A DNA stretch of 64,000 bases from Odiellus spinosus. Its lineage: Eukaryota > Arthropoda > Arachnida > Opiliones > Phalangiidae. The translations under genes and the position numbers were made by a program. The notes below the pieces were generated by a model that saw nothing but the letters and a program-made list of their open reading frames with translations, did no database searches and had not been told where the DNA came from. Position 1 is the first letter of the stretch; every line of letters begins with the position of its first letter. The stretch covers positions 9,082,601 to 9,146,600 of the forward strand of contig OY987237.1 in assembly GCA_963920705.1 (NCBI GenBank). Direction: 5' to 3'. Of this stretch, positions 21,345 through 32,746 are shown piece after piece.

Positions 21345-24300
21345 CTACGTTTTATTGTAAAAAAACAAGTAACCATTTGTTAAGGATTCAGTTTTGACCT
21401 GACACATGGTTTTTTCTACGTGGTTTGTATCATTGTATTGATGCCAAACTTGGCCAATTTTGTCATGGACATAGGATATGTAATGACCTCCTTCCAAACT
21501 AGTTCCTCCAATATGGTTTATAACGCCAAATAGCTCGTAGCCCTCTTGTTCCTGAAAAAAGTTAAATAAATGAATATTTTTTTTTTTTTAATATAATTAA
21601 AAAAAAAAAAAAATTACTTCTTCCTCTTCTTCAATGATGGGTAGAACAATCATTTCTTCTTCTTCTTCTACACTAGCCTTATCCCTAGCAGCGTCAGCTT
21701 CTAAATATCCAATTTAGGGTCAAAATTAAATGTTGGTTAATATCGAAATTTAACAGAATGATACCAATATTTTTGAATATTTTAAAAACTAACATAAGGA
21801 GCACCATTGGAATATTGGTTATTTAAACACAATACCTCAAGGTCGCAAAAACCTTGATATTATTGAACAATCACTAATATCAGGAGTAAATAGGAGGAAG
21901 TATAGGTAAGTCCCCATTTAACCCAAGGGAGAAATTCTTCTCACCTATTATCGAGCTGTTTAAAAATTGTTTACTAGTCCCATATTGGTTAGTATTTTTT
22001 TTTATTCTAACGATAAGGAGTCCATAGAAGATTGTTGTCCGCCTTTATGCGCCCCTCATAGAGTTTAAACTAGTGGTGTGCGAGTCCTGTTTTTTTGGTT
22101 TCGAGTCGAGTCCCGAGTCCTGGAAAACTGGACTCGTCCGAGTCCGAGTCCTGAAAAACTGGACTCGACGAGTCTTCGAGTCCTTAAGAAATGGTTTCGA
22201 GTCCAATACGAGTCCAAAATTTCTAGCCGAGTCCAAGACGAGTCCCAAATTTTTAAATTTTTTAGTTAATGCTTCTCTATGGAATTACAATACAGAGGCT
22301 TCTCTCTCTACATTTACATAAAATGTGATTGGCTGGTTCAGTTTGAACCAGCCAATCACATTTTGTAGAGAGAAGTCTCTGTATTAAAATTCCTTAGAGA
22401 AGCCTAGATTTTCACGTTTTCTAAACCGCAACTACGGCTTGAACACATTGAACTTTTTTTGGGATGGATTGTTGAAACTGAAATAGCCAATCACAAGGCG
22501 TCGCCAAGAGGAAATTTAAAGCTGGAGGCACACTGAAAAATCTTCTGTGGTTCAAGGTCGTTTTACAATAGATCTATATGGGCAAATTATCTAAAATTTC
22601 CCTAGATTAATCAGTGTGCATCCGCCTTTAATGCCTATTTATATGTACAGCCAACTTTGATTTCTATATTTTGAAGCCAGGGCGGCACAAAATAAGAGTG
22701 ATCAAAGTTGGCTGTGGCAAATCAAAGATGAAGTTTACCCACCTATACCATTTACTATTGTATTGGAATTTTCGGTGATAAAGGATTTTTTAAGTAGTAA
22801 AAGTGCTAAAAGGTAAAGTAAATTAACTATATGTATAGAAACTTTTGTAAAATTATAAACTCCCCCCAAAAATTAGGACTCGTCTGATTTTTATACCTAT
22901 TGCGAGTCCTATGCGAGTAATTTTTAGCCTTGGTGGAGGACTCGGGTACTCGCGCGAGTCCTGGAAAAACGTGTTGCGAGTCCGAGTACTCGGACTCGCG
23001 ACCGAGTACTCGCAATTTGCGAGTACTCGCACACCCCTAGTTTAAACCATATTTTGAATTAAAATGTTAAGAGACAAATCTTGCCTGATATGCTTCTTCG
23101 TATAGCCTCCTCCAAATCCGAATCTTTATTTTTTTCCACATCATTCAAGCTCGCAGCAACGGCTAAAGAAAACTGTTCTTCATCAGAAAGACTAGAGAGG
23201 TCTATATTGTGCGGTTCATTCGCAACTATAATAAATAAAAAACATTGTGGTTTAACCTAACGTTAACTTTTATATTGTACATAAATTGTATTTTCAATTA
23301 TACTTACTAGCCAAAATTTCGTTTGTTTCGAGGTTTTGGTCAGTTTGAGAACTATTTTCAATCGAGTGTTGCGAATCCTCTTTAGGTGGTGGTGGCTCAA
23401 CATCTAAATGTGAATAAAATAAAGCTATAACCGTAAAGATTTAAGTTACAATTGTAGAACTGCGCTTATTGAGTACCTCAATATTAGAGCATTGTTTTAC
23501 GCGTTGAACTGATCTGAAAAACACTAACCTTTACTTTTGGAGTTTGGAAATCCATGTCCTCCTTTTAATGATATCGTCTTAGAGATCGAATTAACTTTGC
23601 ATGGCTGTAAAATCAAAATATTTTGAGGGTAAATAATAGTATAAGAGGAGATTTAATCGAATAGAAAATGTTCTTTAAAGTAAACACGTAACCAGACTTG
23701 ATTCGAGTCTTGCCAAGCTATATCTTTAAAAATTTTAAATTCTCAAGGCTGTTTAAAATTGTTTTTGCAAATTGTCAAAATTGGAAAATTCTTTCTAAAT
23801 TCGACCAAATAAAAAAAAAAAAAATGAATTTAACAAAATTGAATGAAAGGCATTTTAAATTTTGTTCCACTTCTGTTGAATTTGGGTTATTTCATTTCAA
23901 CATTGGGTCTATTTGGTTATATTCTGTTGGAATTTTCCAATTTTTGACAAAATTATGTTAATTTCTAAATATTAAATTTGAGAGCTTGGCAACGAGATCA
24001 ATTTGATAAGGCCTAAATAAAGTTAGGTTGCGTGTCTACTTTAAAGTTCTTAATTGATCAAAATTAACTCAGTTTCATTATCCAAAGGGTGACAAGCAAC
24101 TAAATCTAAAAAAATCTAAAACTGCGGATTTAAAATCCTTTTTTGAGTGAAAATATTTGAATATTTTTGAGTGAAATTTTGTATATGTCAATAAGATTGG
24201 ATAGAATTCATTTTGCAGCATGTCACCCTTTCTACAGCCAGTCTTTGAATAGTTATATTATACTAAATCTTGTTTTTTTTGACCACCACCGCAGAGAGTG

Positions 24301-26718
24301 GAAACTGCCTTTGGCACTAAATTATTACCCCAATTGAAGTGTAGGATCTTTTTAGCCATTAGACTTACAGATTTTGGGATACAGCTATTGAAGACCACTT
24401 GCGTTTTACAAAGAGAAGAATTTTCGTTCCGATGTCGTAATTGATTACTATTTTCGATACCCTTTAATGGCGATCTTAGAATGACATTCTCATTAAAGAC
24501 GCTGGGAATCGCAATGGAGTCATTTTCAATAGGAACAAATGGTTCCAAAAAGTCCGAAAGATTGAGAAACTTGTTGGCGCAAATTGGCGTTTTGATTTTG
24601 GTGCCTCCGGACTGAACTTTGTCAAATTTATATCTAACCAACTGTACAATCAGAAAACTGAAAGTGAAAATGAATATAAGCTTTCGTCGTTTTACTCTCG
24701 CAATTTATAAATTCGTATTAAATGTTTTTACTCTGGAAGATTTTCTATTCGGCGAAATTGATTCCAGTTTTTACAGCCACATTTTCGGCAGGGAGTTCCG
24801 TCTTGTACCGGTTCCTCCTCAAAATACTTTGGTATTAACTTTTTAATCGACAGATTAGGGCTAGAAAAATAAAAGTAAAAAGTTAAAACACGTACTAAAA
24901 AACTTAAAAGGGTCAATTAAAGGGCCTTTCACATTAGTAAATTTTTAAACGCAACATCCGCAACATGCTCAATGATCGGTTGTTCGTAAAATTTCTTATT
25001 TTACATTAGCGTATGAATGCTAGAGTTGGGCCAACTTATTGCTACAATTTATTGGGCCAACTTGTTGGAGGTGGTGTGAAAAGCCCTTAAGACCAACAAC
25101 TTACATATCAGAAGGAATTGCGAGCATCATGCTTGTGTACATTTCTTTGGTCTCCGCAGGTACAACGGCTTTGCATCTTATATTAGAAAAATTAATTTGT
25201 TAAATCAATACGAAATTTATACGAAAATAGTGATGGATCCAAAATGTTAGGATATTGGTTTTGTGTCTAAAAAATTTATATCAGAGCTCCCATCAAAGTA
25301 CATTGTTAATTGACATAATAATAATTGTTTAGATTCATCAGTTAAAATCCGCCACAATATTCAAAAACTTTGAAAATATTTACTTTTCGCAGAGAAATCT
25401 TTTCCGAGTTTCAAATTTAAAAAAGCCCTTAAACATGACTGACAACTCTGGATTTCCATATTTGGTTATCTCATCGCTCATGCACTCTAAGAATCTCATC
25501 AAAAATTCCTGAGCATCCTATAATAAGAATCAAATTTACGATAAAAATTTATGTGTGAAATAAATAAAAATGTTAAGACAATTACTTGTTGTTCTCCTAT
25601 TGTGAATTTACATACGTCTCTTATGTTCTTCAAATTTTTGGAAAGAATACCCTCTCCATTGATAATCGCCGATAACATTCGGATTATGGATTTTTCTGGC
25701 AATTGTTTGTCCAATGTACTTTGAAATTCCAAGGTATTACTGACTATCTCCTTGACCTTGGATATACGGATGATGCATTGAACGACGCTGCTTAAGTAAC
25801 AAGTATTTCCATTATTTGGGAAGCTGGAATTAAAGAAAAATATATATATATATAAATTATATAATAACTAGTGAAACGAGCGAAGTTGCTACTTCGCTAA
25901 TATATATTTACCCCATATTCCAATCTAACGGCCTATTAGTTATGAGAGATGATGGTCTGTAATGCGAACTCTGCGAAGATGAACTTTGAGACACCTTAAA
26001 TGGAGTTACTGACTCGGGAGTATTTCGAAAAATTGCGAGAGGTCGCGGTTGGCAGCTTGTATACTGACGTACAGGTGAAGACTCTCGTAACACTACTTTG
26101 GGTGATGAATGTAGGGAAGGAGTTTTCGGACTATTAACTTCTTCTGGCTCCGGCGAATTTTTCATCTTTTTCGAACTTGCTCCGACATCATCATCAAAAA
26201 GTCTTTTAGCCCCAATTTTATCTTCTTTTCCAAGAAGCTTGTCAAATAATGCATCATTTAAGGCCAATTCCCTTTTGGATTTTAAAGTAAATGGTCTAAA
26301 AGAATAAACATTTGATCAAGCAAATGCAAGGTGGTTGAAAAGGTGGATCCTGAATGACCTACTGGTAGCTCACTTTACTCCTGTGTAACATATTTGGTGG
26401 GGAATAGTTTATATACTTGGGAGGAGTACTCAACACTTTATTCGGATAAAATGACCTGCTGAATTAAAGGACAATTACTTTAAAGTTTTCTAAACTTGAT
26501 GATTAAAGAGATAGTTAAAAATTTAAGTACCTTTCAATGCATCTCTTTTTCGCAGTGTTATTCATCTTCTGATTTTCATTACATGTTTTTTTATTCTGGT
26601 TGTTTAAGAAATTCAAGGATGCTGTTACCATGTTACGGGCCCTGCAATCTCTGCCTTTATCAAGTGTTTTTTTTAACACTCTAGGGCTGTCATCATTCCT
26701 CCCAAATTGTTTAACCAT
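21345..26718 (-). CDS. USP37: Ubiquitin-specific protease, USP37-like
   Basis: The reading runs from ATG 26718 (MVKQFGRNDDSPRV) to TAG 21345. A disordered exon (26270-25908) with KRLFDDD and Ser/Pro clusters precedes the catalytic domain. The Cys box is FPNNGNTCYLSSVVQC (about 25830-25780), with the nucleophile in NTCY. Later come a CxxC pair (CRKCGC, near 24795), the exon with RYKFDKVQSGGTK, and the His box GGTSLEGGHYISYV in the last exon. Between them, one exon carries two ubiquitin-interacting motifs, DEEQFSLAVAASL and DLEEAIRRSIS; UIMs inserted in the catalytic domain are the mark of USP37. By family it removes ubiquitin from cell-cycle proteins such as cyclin A. The UIM exon appears to use a GC donor (CAG|GCAAGA). 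It is divergent from HIRIP3, with E2F-like sites between. An upstream non-coding exon is possible. Confidence 0.88.
22071..23039. mobile_element. Non-autonomous hAT-type transposon (969 bp)
   Basis: An 8-bp target duplication, GTTTAAAC, lies at 22063-22070 and 23040-23047. The ends are TAGTGGTGTGCGAG and, on the complement, TAGGGGTGTGCGAG. An 8-bp duplication and TAGGGGTG-type ends fit the hAT superfamily. Both subterminal regions are packed with GAGTC, CGAGTCC and GAGTACTC words in both orientations, as expected for transposase-binding arrays. The middle contains a large imperfect palindrome (22270-22408) and smaller inverted repeats. No transposase is encoded. It lies in a USP37 intron (about 21706-23082). 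Confidence 0.88.
22270..22408. repeat. Long palindrome nested in the hAT element
   Basis: The arms share GCTTCTCTA, ATACAGAGGCTTCTC/GAGAAGTCTCTGTAT and AAAATGTGATTGGCTGGTTC/GAACCAGCCAATCACATTTT around a short centre at about 22342. It would fold into a long hairpin. It may be a second MITE inserted in the hAT element, or an internal feature of it. Confidence 0.65.
23680..24040. repeat. MITE family E, long copy in a USP37 intron
   Basis: The left end GTAAACACGTAACCAGACTT pairs imperfectly with the right end complement GTAGACACGCAACCTAACTT. Further in, both sides have TTGCCAAGCT. It is about 361 bp and has no coding capacity. Confidence 0.65.
24921..25086. repeat. MITE family D, TTAA-flanked (166 bp)
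   Basis: The left end is AGGGCCTTTCACA after TTAA, and the right end complement is GGGCTTTTCACA after TTAA. Inside, GGGCCAACTT occurs twice. A TTAA target suggests piggyBac or Kolobok relatives. It lies in a USP37 intron. Confidence 0.65.
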
Positions 26719-27065
26719 GACTCTGGGAGATAATCACAAGAATTTTTCAAAAAGACAACCGAATCTTTATGAATGAGTCGAATGACCGATGCGCCTTATG
26801 TATATGACCGAAAGCCGCCAATTACCGATTGCATTTGAACCAAAAACTGACCAAGTCTACAAGAACTACAGTCTTCAGGGAATTCGTGTTATATAAATGT
26901 AAGAAATAAAATAAATGCTCACTAGTGTATATTATAAACTCATGATTAGTAATGAGTAACTATTACCTTAAATACAAGAACATTTTAAAAGAATTATCAT
27001 CGTAAACACACCGGCCTATGGTAATGGACGTACACGATTCCACGAACACTATCACGAATGGCAAA

Positions 27066-27076
27066 GCGCGGGAAAA
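27066..27076. promoter_or_regulatory. E2F-like site 1
   Basis: GCGCGGGAAAA matches the E2F core TTTSSCGC on the complement. This is a sequence match only. Confidence 0.45.
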
Positions 27077-27150
27077 TGAGAGAAAAATGGCGCCTTAAAC
27101 AAAAATGTAGGCAAAGGCAAGGAAGTGGCGCTTTATTTTTGTCATTTTTA

Positions 27151-27162
27151 TTGGCGGGAAAA
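27151..27162. promoter_or_regulatory. E2F-like site 2
   Basis: TTGGCGGGAAAA is a close match to the classical E2F site. It lies 75 bp from site 1, between two genes whose products act in S phase. Confidence 0.5.
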
Positions 27163-27447
27163 TATCTTAGTTTATTTCAAGGTAGCTATAGACCAAGTAG
27201 CGAAAAAGCATCCCTACTGACGTCACAAGGCACTCCTAGTGATGGCCGGGCTCAATGATTGGTTGCCTCAATCGGGCGCGTGAATCATGCTTAGTCGTTA
27301 CTCGTTAGTTTCCAGTTTTCCACTTTCCCATCATGTTCCCACCGTTGTTAACATTATAAAATAGTTAAAAACCCACAAAAGTTAGGCGCATAATTGAACT
27401 GCAGTTCTTGTATTTCAACCTAGACATCGTACGGTTTGTTAAGTAAA

Positions 27448-30400
27448 ATGGAAAGTAGCGAATCCGAAGTGATTAGTGACGAAATTAAGATAGAAAGCGC
27501 TAAACCAAAAGTTGATATTGTGATTGCCCATGACTTTTGTGACAAAGTCTCCTCAAAAAAATGTGATGGAGACAAGCCTCCAAAGGAACAAAATGGTAAG
27601 GTAACAGATTCCGAAAAATCCCACAAAACCTCGTTGGATATTGACGAGGATGGACAGTCTAACAAGCCAAAAGAATTTGATGAGGAGAAGATGACCAATA
27701 AATCATATGAAGTTTCATCTGGTGAAGATGACCCTTCAACAAAAACTGAAGAAAAGTACGTCAAATCACCAAACATCAAATCCGACACATTGGATAGTGA
27801 CGAAGATAAGCTGTCCACTAAATCTGAAGACTCTCGTGATGAGAAAAATTATAGGAAGCTAGAATTAGGGAATGATGAGGAGGATAGACGGTCTACCAAT
27901 TCAAAAGATTCTGATGATGAGATCCCAACCATAAAGCCATCTGAAGCAGATGGTAACAAAGATCATCATGATGAGAAATCAATGGAAAGCAAGCAACAGT
28001 TGGACAGTGATGAGGATAGACAATCTACCAAATCAGTAGATTCCGATGATGAAAAGTCATCTTCAACTAAACATAAATTAAACAAATCCGTTAAATCACA
28101 GAGAAAAGTCTCCTCTCTGGATAGTGACGAGGATCAAGCTATGGAAAGCGAGCAACAGTTGGGCAGTGACCATGATTCTAGAGAGGATGGACCATTTGAA
28201 AAATCTAACAAAAGGAAATCCGAGGTGATCTCAGACTCTGACAATTATGAGGAAAAAAACTTGAAGAGGAGAAAGGTCCTTGGATTAAAAACACCAACTA
28301 GAAAGTCTAAAGATGGACTCAAAACTGAAAAAATGGTTCCTCTAGTCAAACGTATAGCAAAAAAGGAAACAAAGGATTGTAATGACTCTGACCAAAGTGA
28401 AGAGCCCAATATTGCTACCAAGAAAAGGGGTAGGGAAACCACCCAAAAGGATTCGGACACTGATGAAAAATTATCAAAAAAGAGGGCGAAAAACAGACCT
28501 ATAGCCAAAAATTCGAATAAAGAATATGACAGTGAAAGTGACACTGATAAAAAAGATAAGAATAAACCTCTAGCCAGGGGCAAGGGCAGAAAAAAGGAAG
28601 TAGATAGTGAGGTGGATAATGAAGACAGTGAATCAAGCAGCAGCAGCAGTAGTTGGAAGAAGAAGAAATCCACCAAGAAAACTCCACAAAGTAAAAAATC
28701 TCCTACAAAGGGAAAGAGTAGAAAAAAGATAGTAGACAGGGAGGTAGATACTGAAGATAGCGAAAGCGAGAATGAAAAGAAAACTAGCCAAAGAATTTTG
28801 CCCAAGGGAAAAGTTGATAAAAATAAAGTAGACAGTGAGGTAGATAATGAAGAAGGCAATTCAAATAGCGAAAGTGAGACTGTGAAATCCACCAAGAAAA
28901 CTAAGGGAAATATAAAACCTCCAGCAAAGAAGGGGATAGGTAGAAAATTTAAAGTTGACAGTGAGGTAAATGAAGATAGCAATGAAAATAGTGGAAGTGA
29001 GACAGAGAAGAAACCTCTGGAGAGCAAAAGAAGTTCAGCCAGTAAAAAAGTAGACAGTGAGGTAGATAATGAAGATAGTGAGGTAGATAATGAAGATAGT
29101 GAGGTAGATAATGAAGTCAGTGAATCAAGCAGCGGAAGTTGGAAGGAGAAGAAGTCTAGCAAGAAAACTGTTCAAAGCAAAAAATCTCCCACTAAAGGGA
29201 AAGGTAGAAAAAAGAAAGTAAGTGAGGTAGATAATGAAGATAGTGATGCAAATAGCGGAAGTGAGACAGTGAAGAAAACACGGGAAAGCAAAAAAACCCC
29301 AGCCAGGGGTAAGGGTAGGAAAAAGGAAGTAGACAGTGAGGTAGATAATGAGGACAGTGACTCAAGCAGCGGAAGTTGGAAAGAGAAGAAATCTACCAAG
29401 AAAACTACTCAAAGAAAAAAAACTCCTGATAAGAAAGGAAAGGGTAGCAAAAAGAAACCAGAGAGTGATAATGAAGATATCGATTCAAACAGCGGAAGTG
29501 AGACAGAGAAGAAATCTACCCAAACTTCCCCGAAAGGAAAGGGTGCAAAAAGTAACGTAAAGGAGATTGTAAAAACAACTCGGCAAACCAAAAAAACATC
29601 AGCTAAGGACAAGGGGAAGAATAATAAACAGAGTGATGATAATGACAGTGAGCTAGAAGAGGATGAAGAAATGGATTCAATCAACGGAAGTGACACTGAG
29701 AAAAAAACTTCCTTGAATGGAAAAAGTCTTAAAAATAACGATGATTCCGACAGTGGAAGAGATACTGAGAGAAAGGCTACTACGAAATATACGGAAAGTA
29801 AAAAGAGTCCAGCAAAGAAAAAAGGCCGCGGAAGAGAGTTAAAAAATGAAGAAATGCTCAAAGAGCTTGAGAAGTCTAAAGATAATTCTGATATTTCGGA
29901 AGATGAAGGAGAAAAGCAATCAAAAGAAAATAGTGAAGATAGTGATGAACCACTAGATAAACTAGCGTAAGATTAGTTCATTCATGGCAAAATGAAAAAT
30001 AAAAAAAATTAATGCTCTAATTTTTAGGAAAAAACAACCCAAAAAAGATGATAGTGATTCCGACAAACCATTGAACAAAATCTCATCTAAAACCAAAACT
30101 GGAAAAAAAAATAATGTAAAAAAAAATTAATGCCAATTTGTTTCCCATATAATTTTAGTTTTAAAAAGTTTGATAATTTTTCCTTTGTTTTAGGCAAAAA
30201 AGAATGTCAGTGATGAAGATAGCGAGTCGGAAGATGACGAACCATTAACAACTAACACAAAAAAAGGAGGGAAAATTGAGAAAAATGTAAATATAATAAA
30301 AATACAGCTGAGAAATTTTCTCATAATTTCTTGAAATTTTTTTTTTTCATCACTTTTAGGCAAAAAAGAATCAGAGTGATGATGATAGCGACTCTTCAAA

Positions 30401-31518
30401 TGACCAATCATTAAGAAAAAGCTCAAAATCAAAGTCCAAAAAGACAATATCTAAAACCGTAATTATACCTTCCTTAGGGGTGTTTCAATTAGGTTTTTCA
30501 AAAGTTGATTTGAGTAGTAAATTAATTTTGAGAATTTCTCGAAAAAACTCAGTTGCCACAAAATTAACTGTATTCCTAACAAACATCTCTTTTGGTTCAC
30601 GCAATGCCATTTCAAAGACTAATTCTCATTGGCTTCAGAAATTGAGTCCTTTTGAAATGAAAAAGAAAAAAAAAAAGAAACGTATAATTCTTTGAGGATA
30701 TTTTTTCGAATTACTACAAATTAGATAATGTTTTCAGGCGTGCTTAAGTGCCAATCGATTAAAAATAACTGGTTAAAAAAGAATTAACATTGCATATGAG
30801 AGAACAAAAGAATTAATTATGGGCCCAGTTTAAGACTCTTGTCTTGAGTTAGAAAAATAATACCATCTACCTAACCCCCTCCCTAAGAAGAGGATTCTGG
30901 GACTGGCCAGCCTAATAAACATTCCGTCTATAATTATTCCTATTCATGCGTCATCTCATTTTTTTTAGGCGGCTAAAAAAGTGGAAGCTCCAGAGGTCAC
31001 TAGATTTAAAAGATATTTTAGAACAGCGGGGATATATTTTGTAAAATACGATCAACTTTTAGAAGGATGTAAATCGAAAAAGAGCAAGATCGAAGCGTTG
31101 ACAAAAATTTTAAAGGATGCTGGTCTTAAAGGTAAATTTAACTCTACAACTATTCATTTACTTCTAGTCTAAAATGAAAACCTAATACGTTTAATTTTAG
31201 GAGATGTTACCTTGGAAAAATGCAAGAAGTTAAAGGAAAAGAGAGCTCGAGCCAAAGAATTAGCCGAGCTCGATAAGTCTAGCATCATTAATGAACACGG
31301 AACGGGTAAATTTAATAAAGGCTTTAATTTAGGGAAAATATTTAAATTTAACTTTCTTTCTAGGACGTCCAAGAAGGAACGTTCATAGCTTGTATCTAAG
31401 CAAGAAAGAAGATATTTCAGAAGAAAGCGATTCCAACAAACAAGTTCCTAATCGTGACAGTAAAAAAACATACGCGAGATTGAAAGATGTTGTCGATAGT
31501 GAAGAAGACAGTGATTAA
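27448..31518 (+). CDS. HIRIP3: HIRIP3-like histone chaperone with CHZ domain
   Basis: A large first exon (27448-29966, about 840 codons, ATG MESSESEV) is almost wholly acidic and basic low-complexity sequence. It is built of SEVDNEDS and KSPTKGKGRKK-like units. Six further exons follow, from 30028, about 30194, about 30361, about 30970, about 31201 and about 31365, ending at TAA 31516-31518. The C-terminal part identifies it: RFKRYFRTAGIYFVKYDQLL, then KKSKIEALTKILKDAGLKG, LEKCKKLKEKR and GRPRRNVHSLYL. These are the HIRIP3 CHZ region, which in the family binds H2A-type histones, with the conserved GRPRR tail. The acidic repeats would add histone contacts and casein kinase 2 sites (SDSE, SDEE types). 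The N-terminal part is repeat-expanded compared with vertebrate HIRIP3 (about 550 residues). Confidence 0.9.
29056..29118 (+). repeat. Three tandem 21-bp units in HIRIP3 coding sequence
   Basis: AGTGAGGTAGATAATGAAGA-type units repeat three times and encode SEVDNED. Looser copies recur through the exon (near 28611, 28831, 29221, 29336), so the acidic region grew by repeat expansion. Confidence 0.8.
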
Positions 31519-31754
31519 TCATTTTATGGCACGATTATATAACGAAATTCTAAGGCTTTTTTTTTATTTTTTTTTCCTTATATCCAGAATTTCGTTATAG
31601 CTGCTAGGCCTTGGCTTTGCAGACTATATTTTATAACAAGGTTTTACTGTACCTACTTAGTTTTGTTTTGAACTTTCGACAGTTTGTGTTCTTAACCTTT
31701 AGTTACATTTCAAAGAGTTTAATTTGTCTCTTAATTGTAATACAATTTTATTTC

Positions 31755-31760
31755 AATAAA
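31755..31760 (+). terminator. HIRIP3 poly(A) signal
   Basis: AATAAA lies about 240 bases after the stop codon and is the nearest plausible signal. Confidence 0.55.
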
Positions 31761-31908
31761 AATTTATGAAAATAAATATATCTTCAATTTATTTTGATAA
31801 TCAAGGGAAGTTTTCTATGGTTTAAAATAAATTATAAGGGCAGAAGTCTATAAAAAACACTACGAGTGAAGTTCTCACATTTCAATGTCCAAAGTAGACA
31901 GCATCGTA

Positions 31909-32004
31909 ATACCCTTTTCAGACGAGGCGTAACTAGCCGGTTTAATCAGATTTAACCATGGTTTATTCAAAATAAACCGAGGTTTATTGAACTGAAGAGG
32001 GTAT
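31909..32004. repeat. Short MITE with ATACCCTYTTCAG ends
   Basis: The left end ATACCCTTTTCAG and the right end complement ATACCCTCTTCAG face each other over 96 bp. The interior has repeated AAACC/GGTTT words. It is non-coding. Confidence 0.6.
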
Positions 32005-32037
32005 AACTCGATTCGGGCCTAGCCAAACTGATCTCAT

Positions 32038-32257
32038 TACTTTGCATTTCTATGTGTTCCCATAGAATAAAGAATGAAATTGGCTTTCTCAATGAGAAAA
32101 AAATGAGATTTGGTCAAAAATATTCCATTGGAAAATTTCAACAATTCGATCAAATGAAATGTGTTTTTCTGTTGGACCAAATTAGATTATTTTTTCCTCA
32201 TTAAGAAAGTTGATTTTATTTGTTATTTTATGGGAGCACATTGAGATGAAAAGTAAA
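32038..32257. repeat. Foldback element
   Basis: Two arms of about 75-95 bases are imperfect complements. Matched words include TGTTCCCATA/TATGGGAGCA and CTTTCTCAATGAG/CTCATTAAGAAAG. The whole 220 bp would fold into one hairpin. Confidence 0.65.
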
Positions 32258-32746
32258 ACCGAAGCCACGCGTATCTAAAAACAAAGTCTTAAGAATATTT
32301 TTAATTTCTAAAGATTAATTTGCCAGCCTGCACAAGATCCAAATCGAGATAGGTTGCAAAGCTATTATTGGACTCCCGAAACAAGCTATTTTTAATCGAT
32401 TTACACTTAAAAAATGTTATCAAAACTCGCAACAAAGATTTCGGGTAATTTAGGGTTAATTATCAATGTTGCAGAAGTTCTTTTGATATAAATCTAAAGT
32501 ACACTCAAAGCCATACTCGAAATTACTCGTTTTTCGTTTCGCAAGTTAAAATGAATGCAAGTCCAGTTGCAACTTGTGTAAATTTTAATTTAGTATAATT
32601 TACTGACTTTTTAACACAAGATTATATTGAAAAATTGGAAATCATAACATTAATAATACTATAATCTCACTTTTTTGATGAGATTAATTTCTTTATGGAC
32701 AAGTAAAATGATTATACACATCGTTTGTCTTTAACTATACCTGTTA

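Larger units (their letters stand above)
26719..27447. promoter_or_regulatory. Divergent promoter region of USP37 (-) and HIRIP3 (+)
   Basis: About 730 bp separate the two start codons. The part from about 27050 to 27330 is GC-richer than its surroundings. It contains two E2F-like sites (27066-27076, 27151-27162), GGCGC words, and a segment at 27181-27215 shared with the ARMC8/KIF11 promoter. No TATA box stands out. Confidence 0.6.
31519..32746. other. 3' region between HIRIP3 and B4GALT7 (convergent genes)
   Basis: No gene is seen. It holds a HIRIP3 3' UTR hairpin with 14-base arms (TATAACGAAATTCT, about 31540-31600), the poly(A) signal at 31755, one short MITE (31909-32004), and one foldback element (32038-32257). 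Confidence 0.6.

Noticed and set aside
23698-23961. Plus-strand frame of 87 codons in a USP37 intron
   Set aside because: It is contained in the family E MITE and rich in Phe, Lys and Asn, as expected for random AT-rich sequence.
28245-29162. Minus-strand frame of 305 codons rich in Ser, Leu and Phe
   Set aside because: It is the antisense shadow of the acidic, repetitive HIRIP3 exon.
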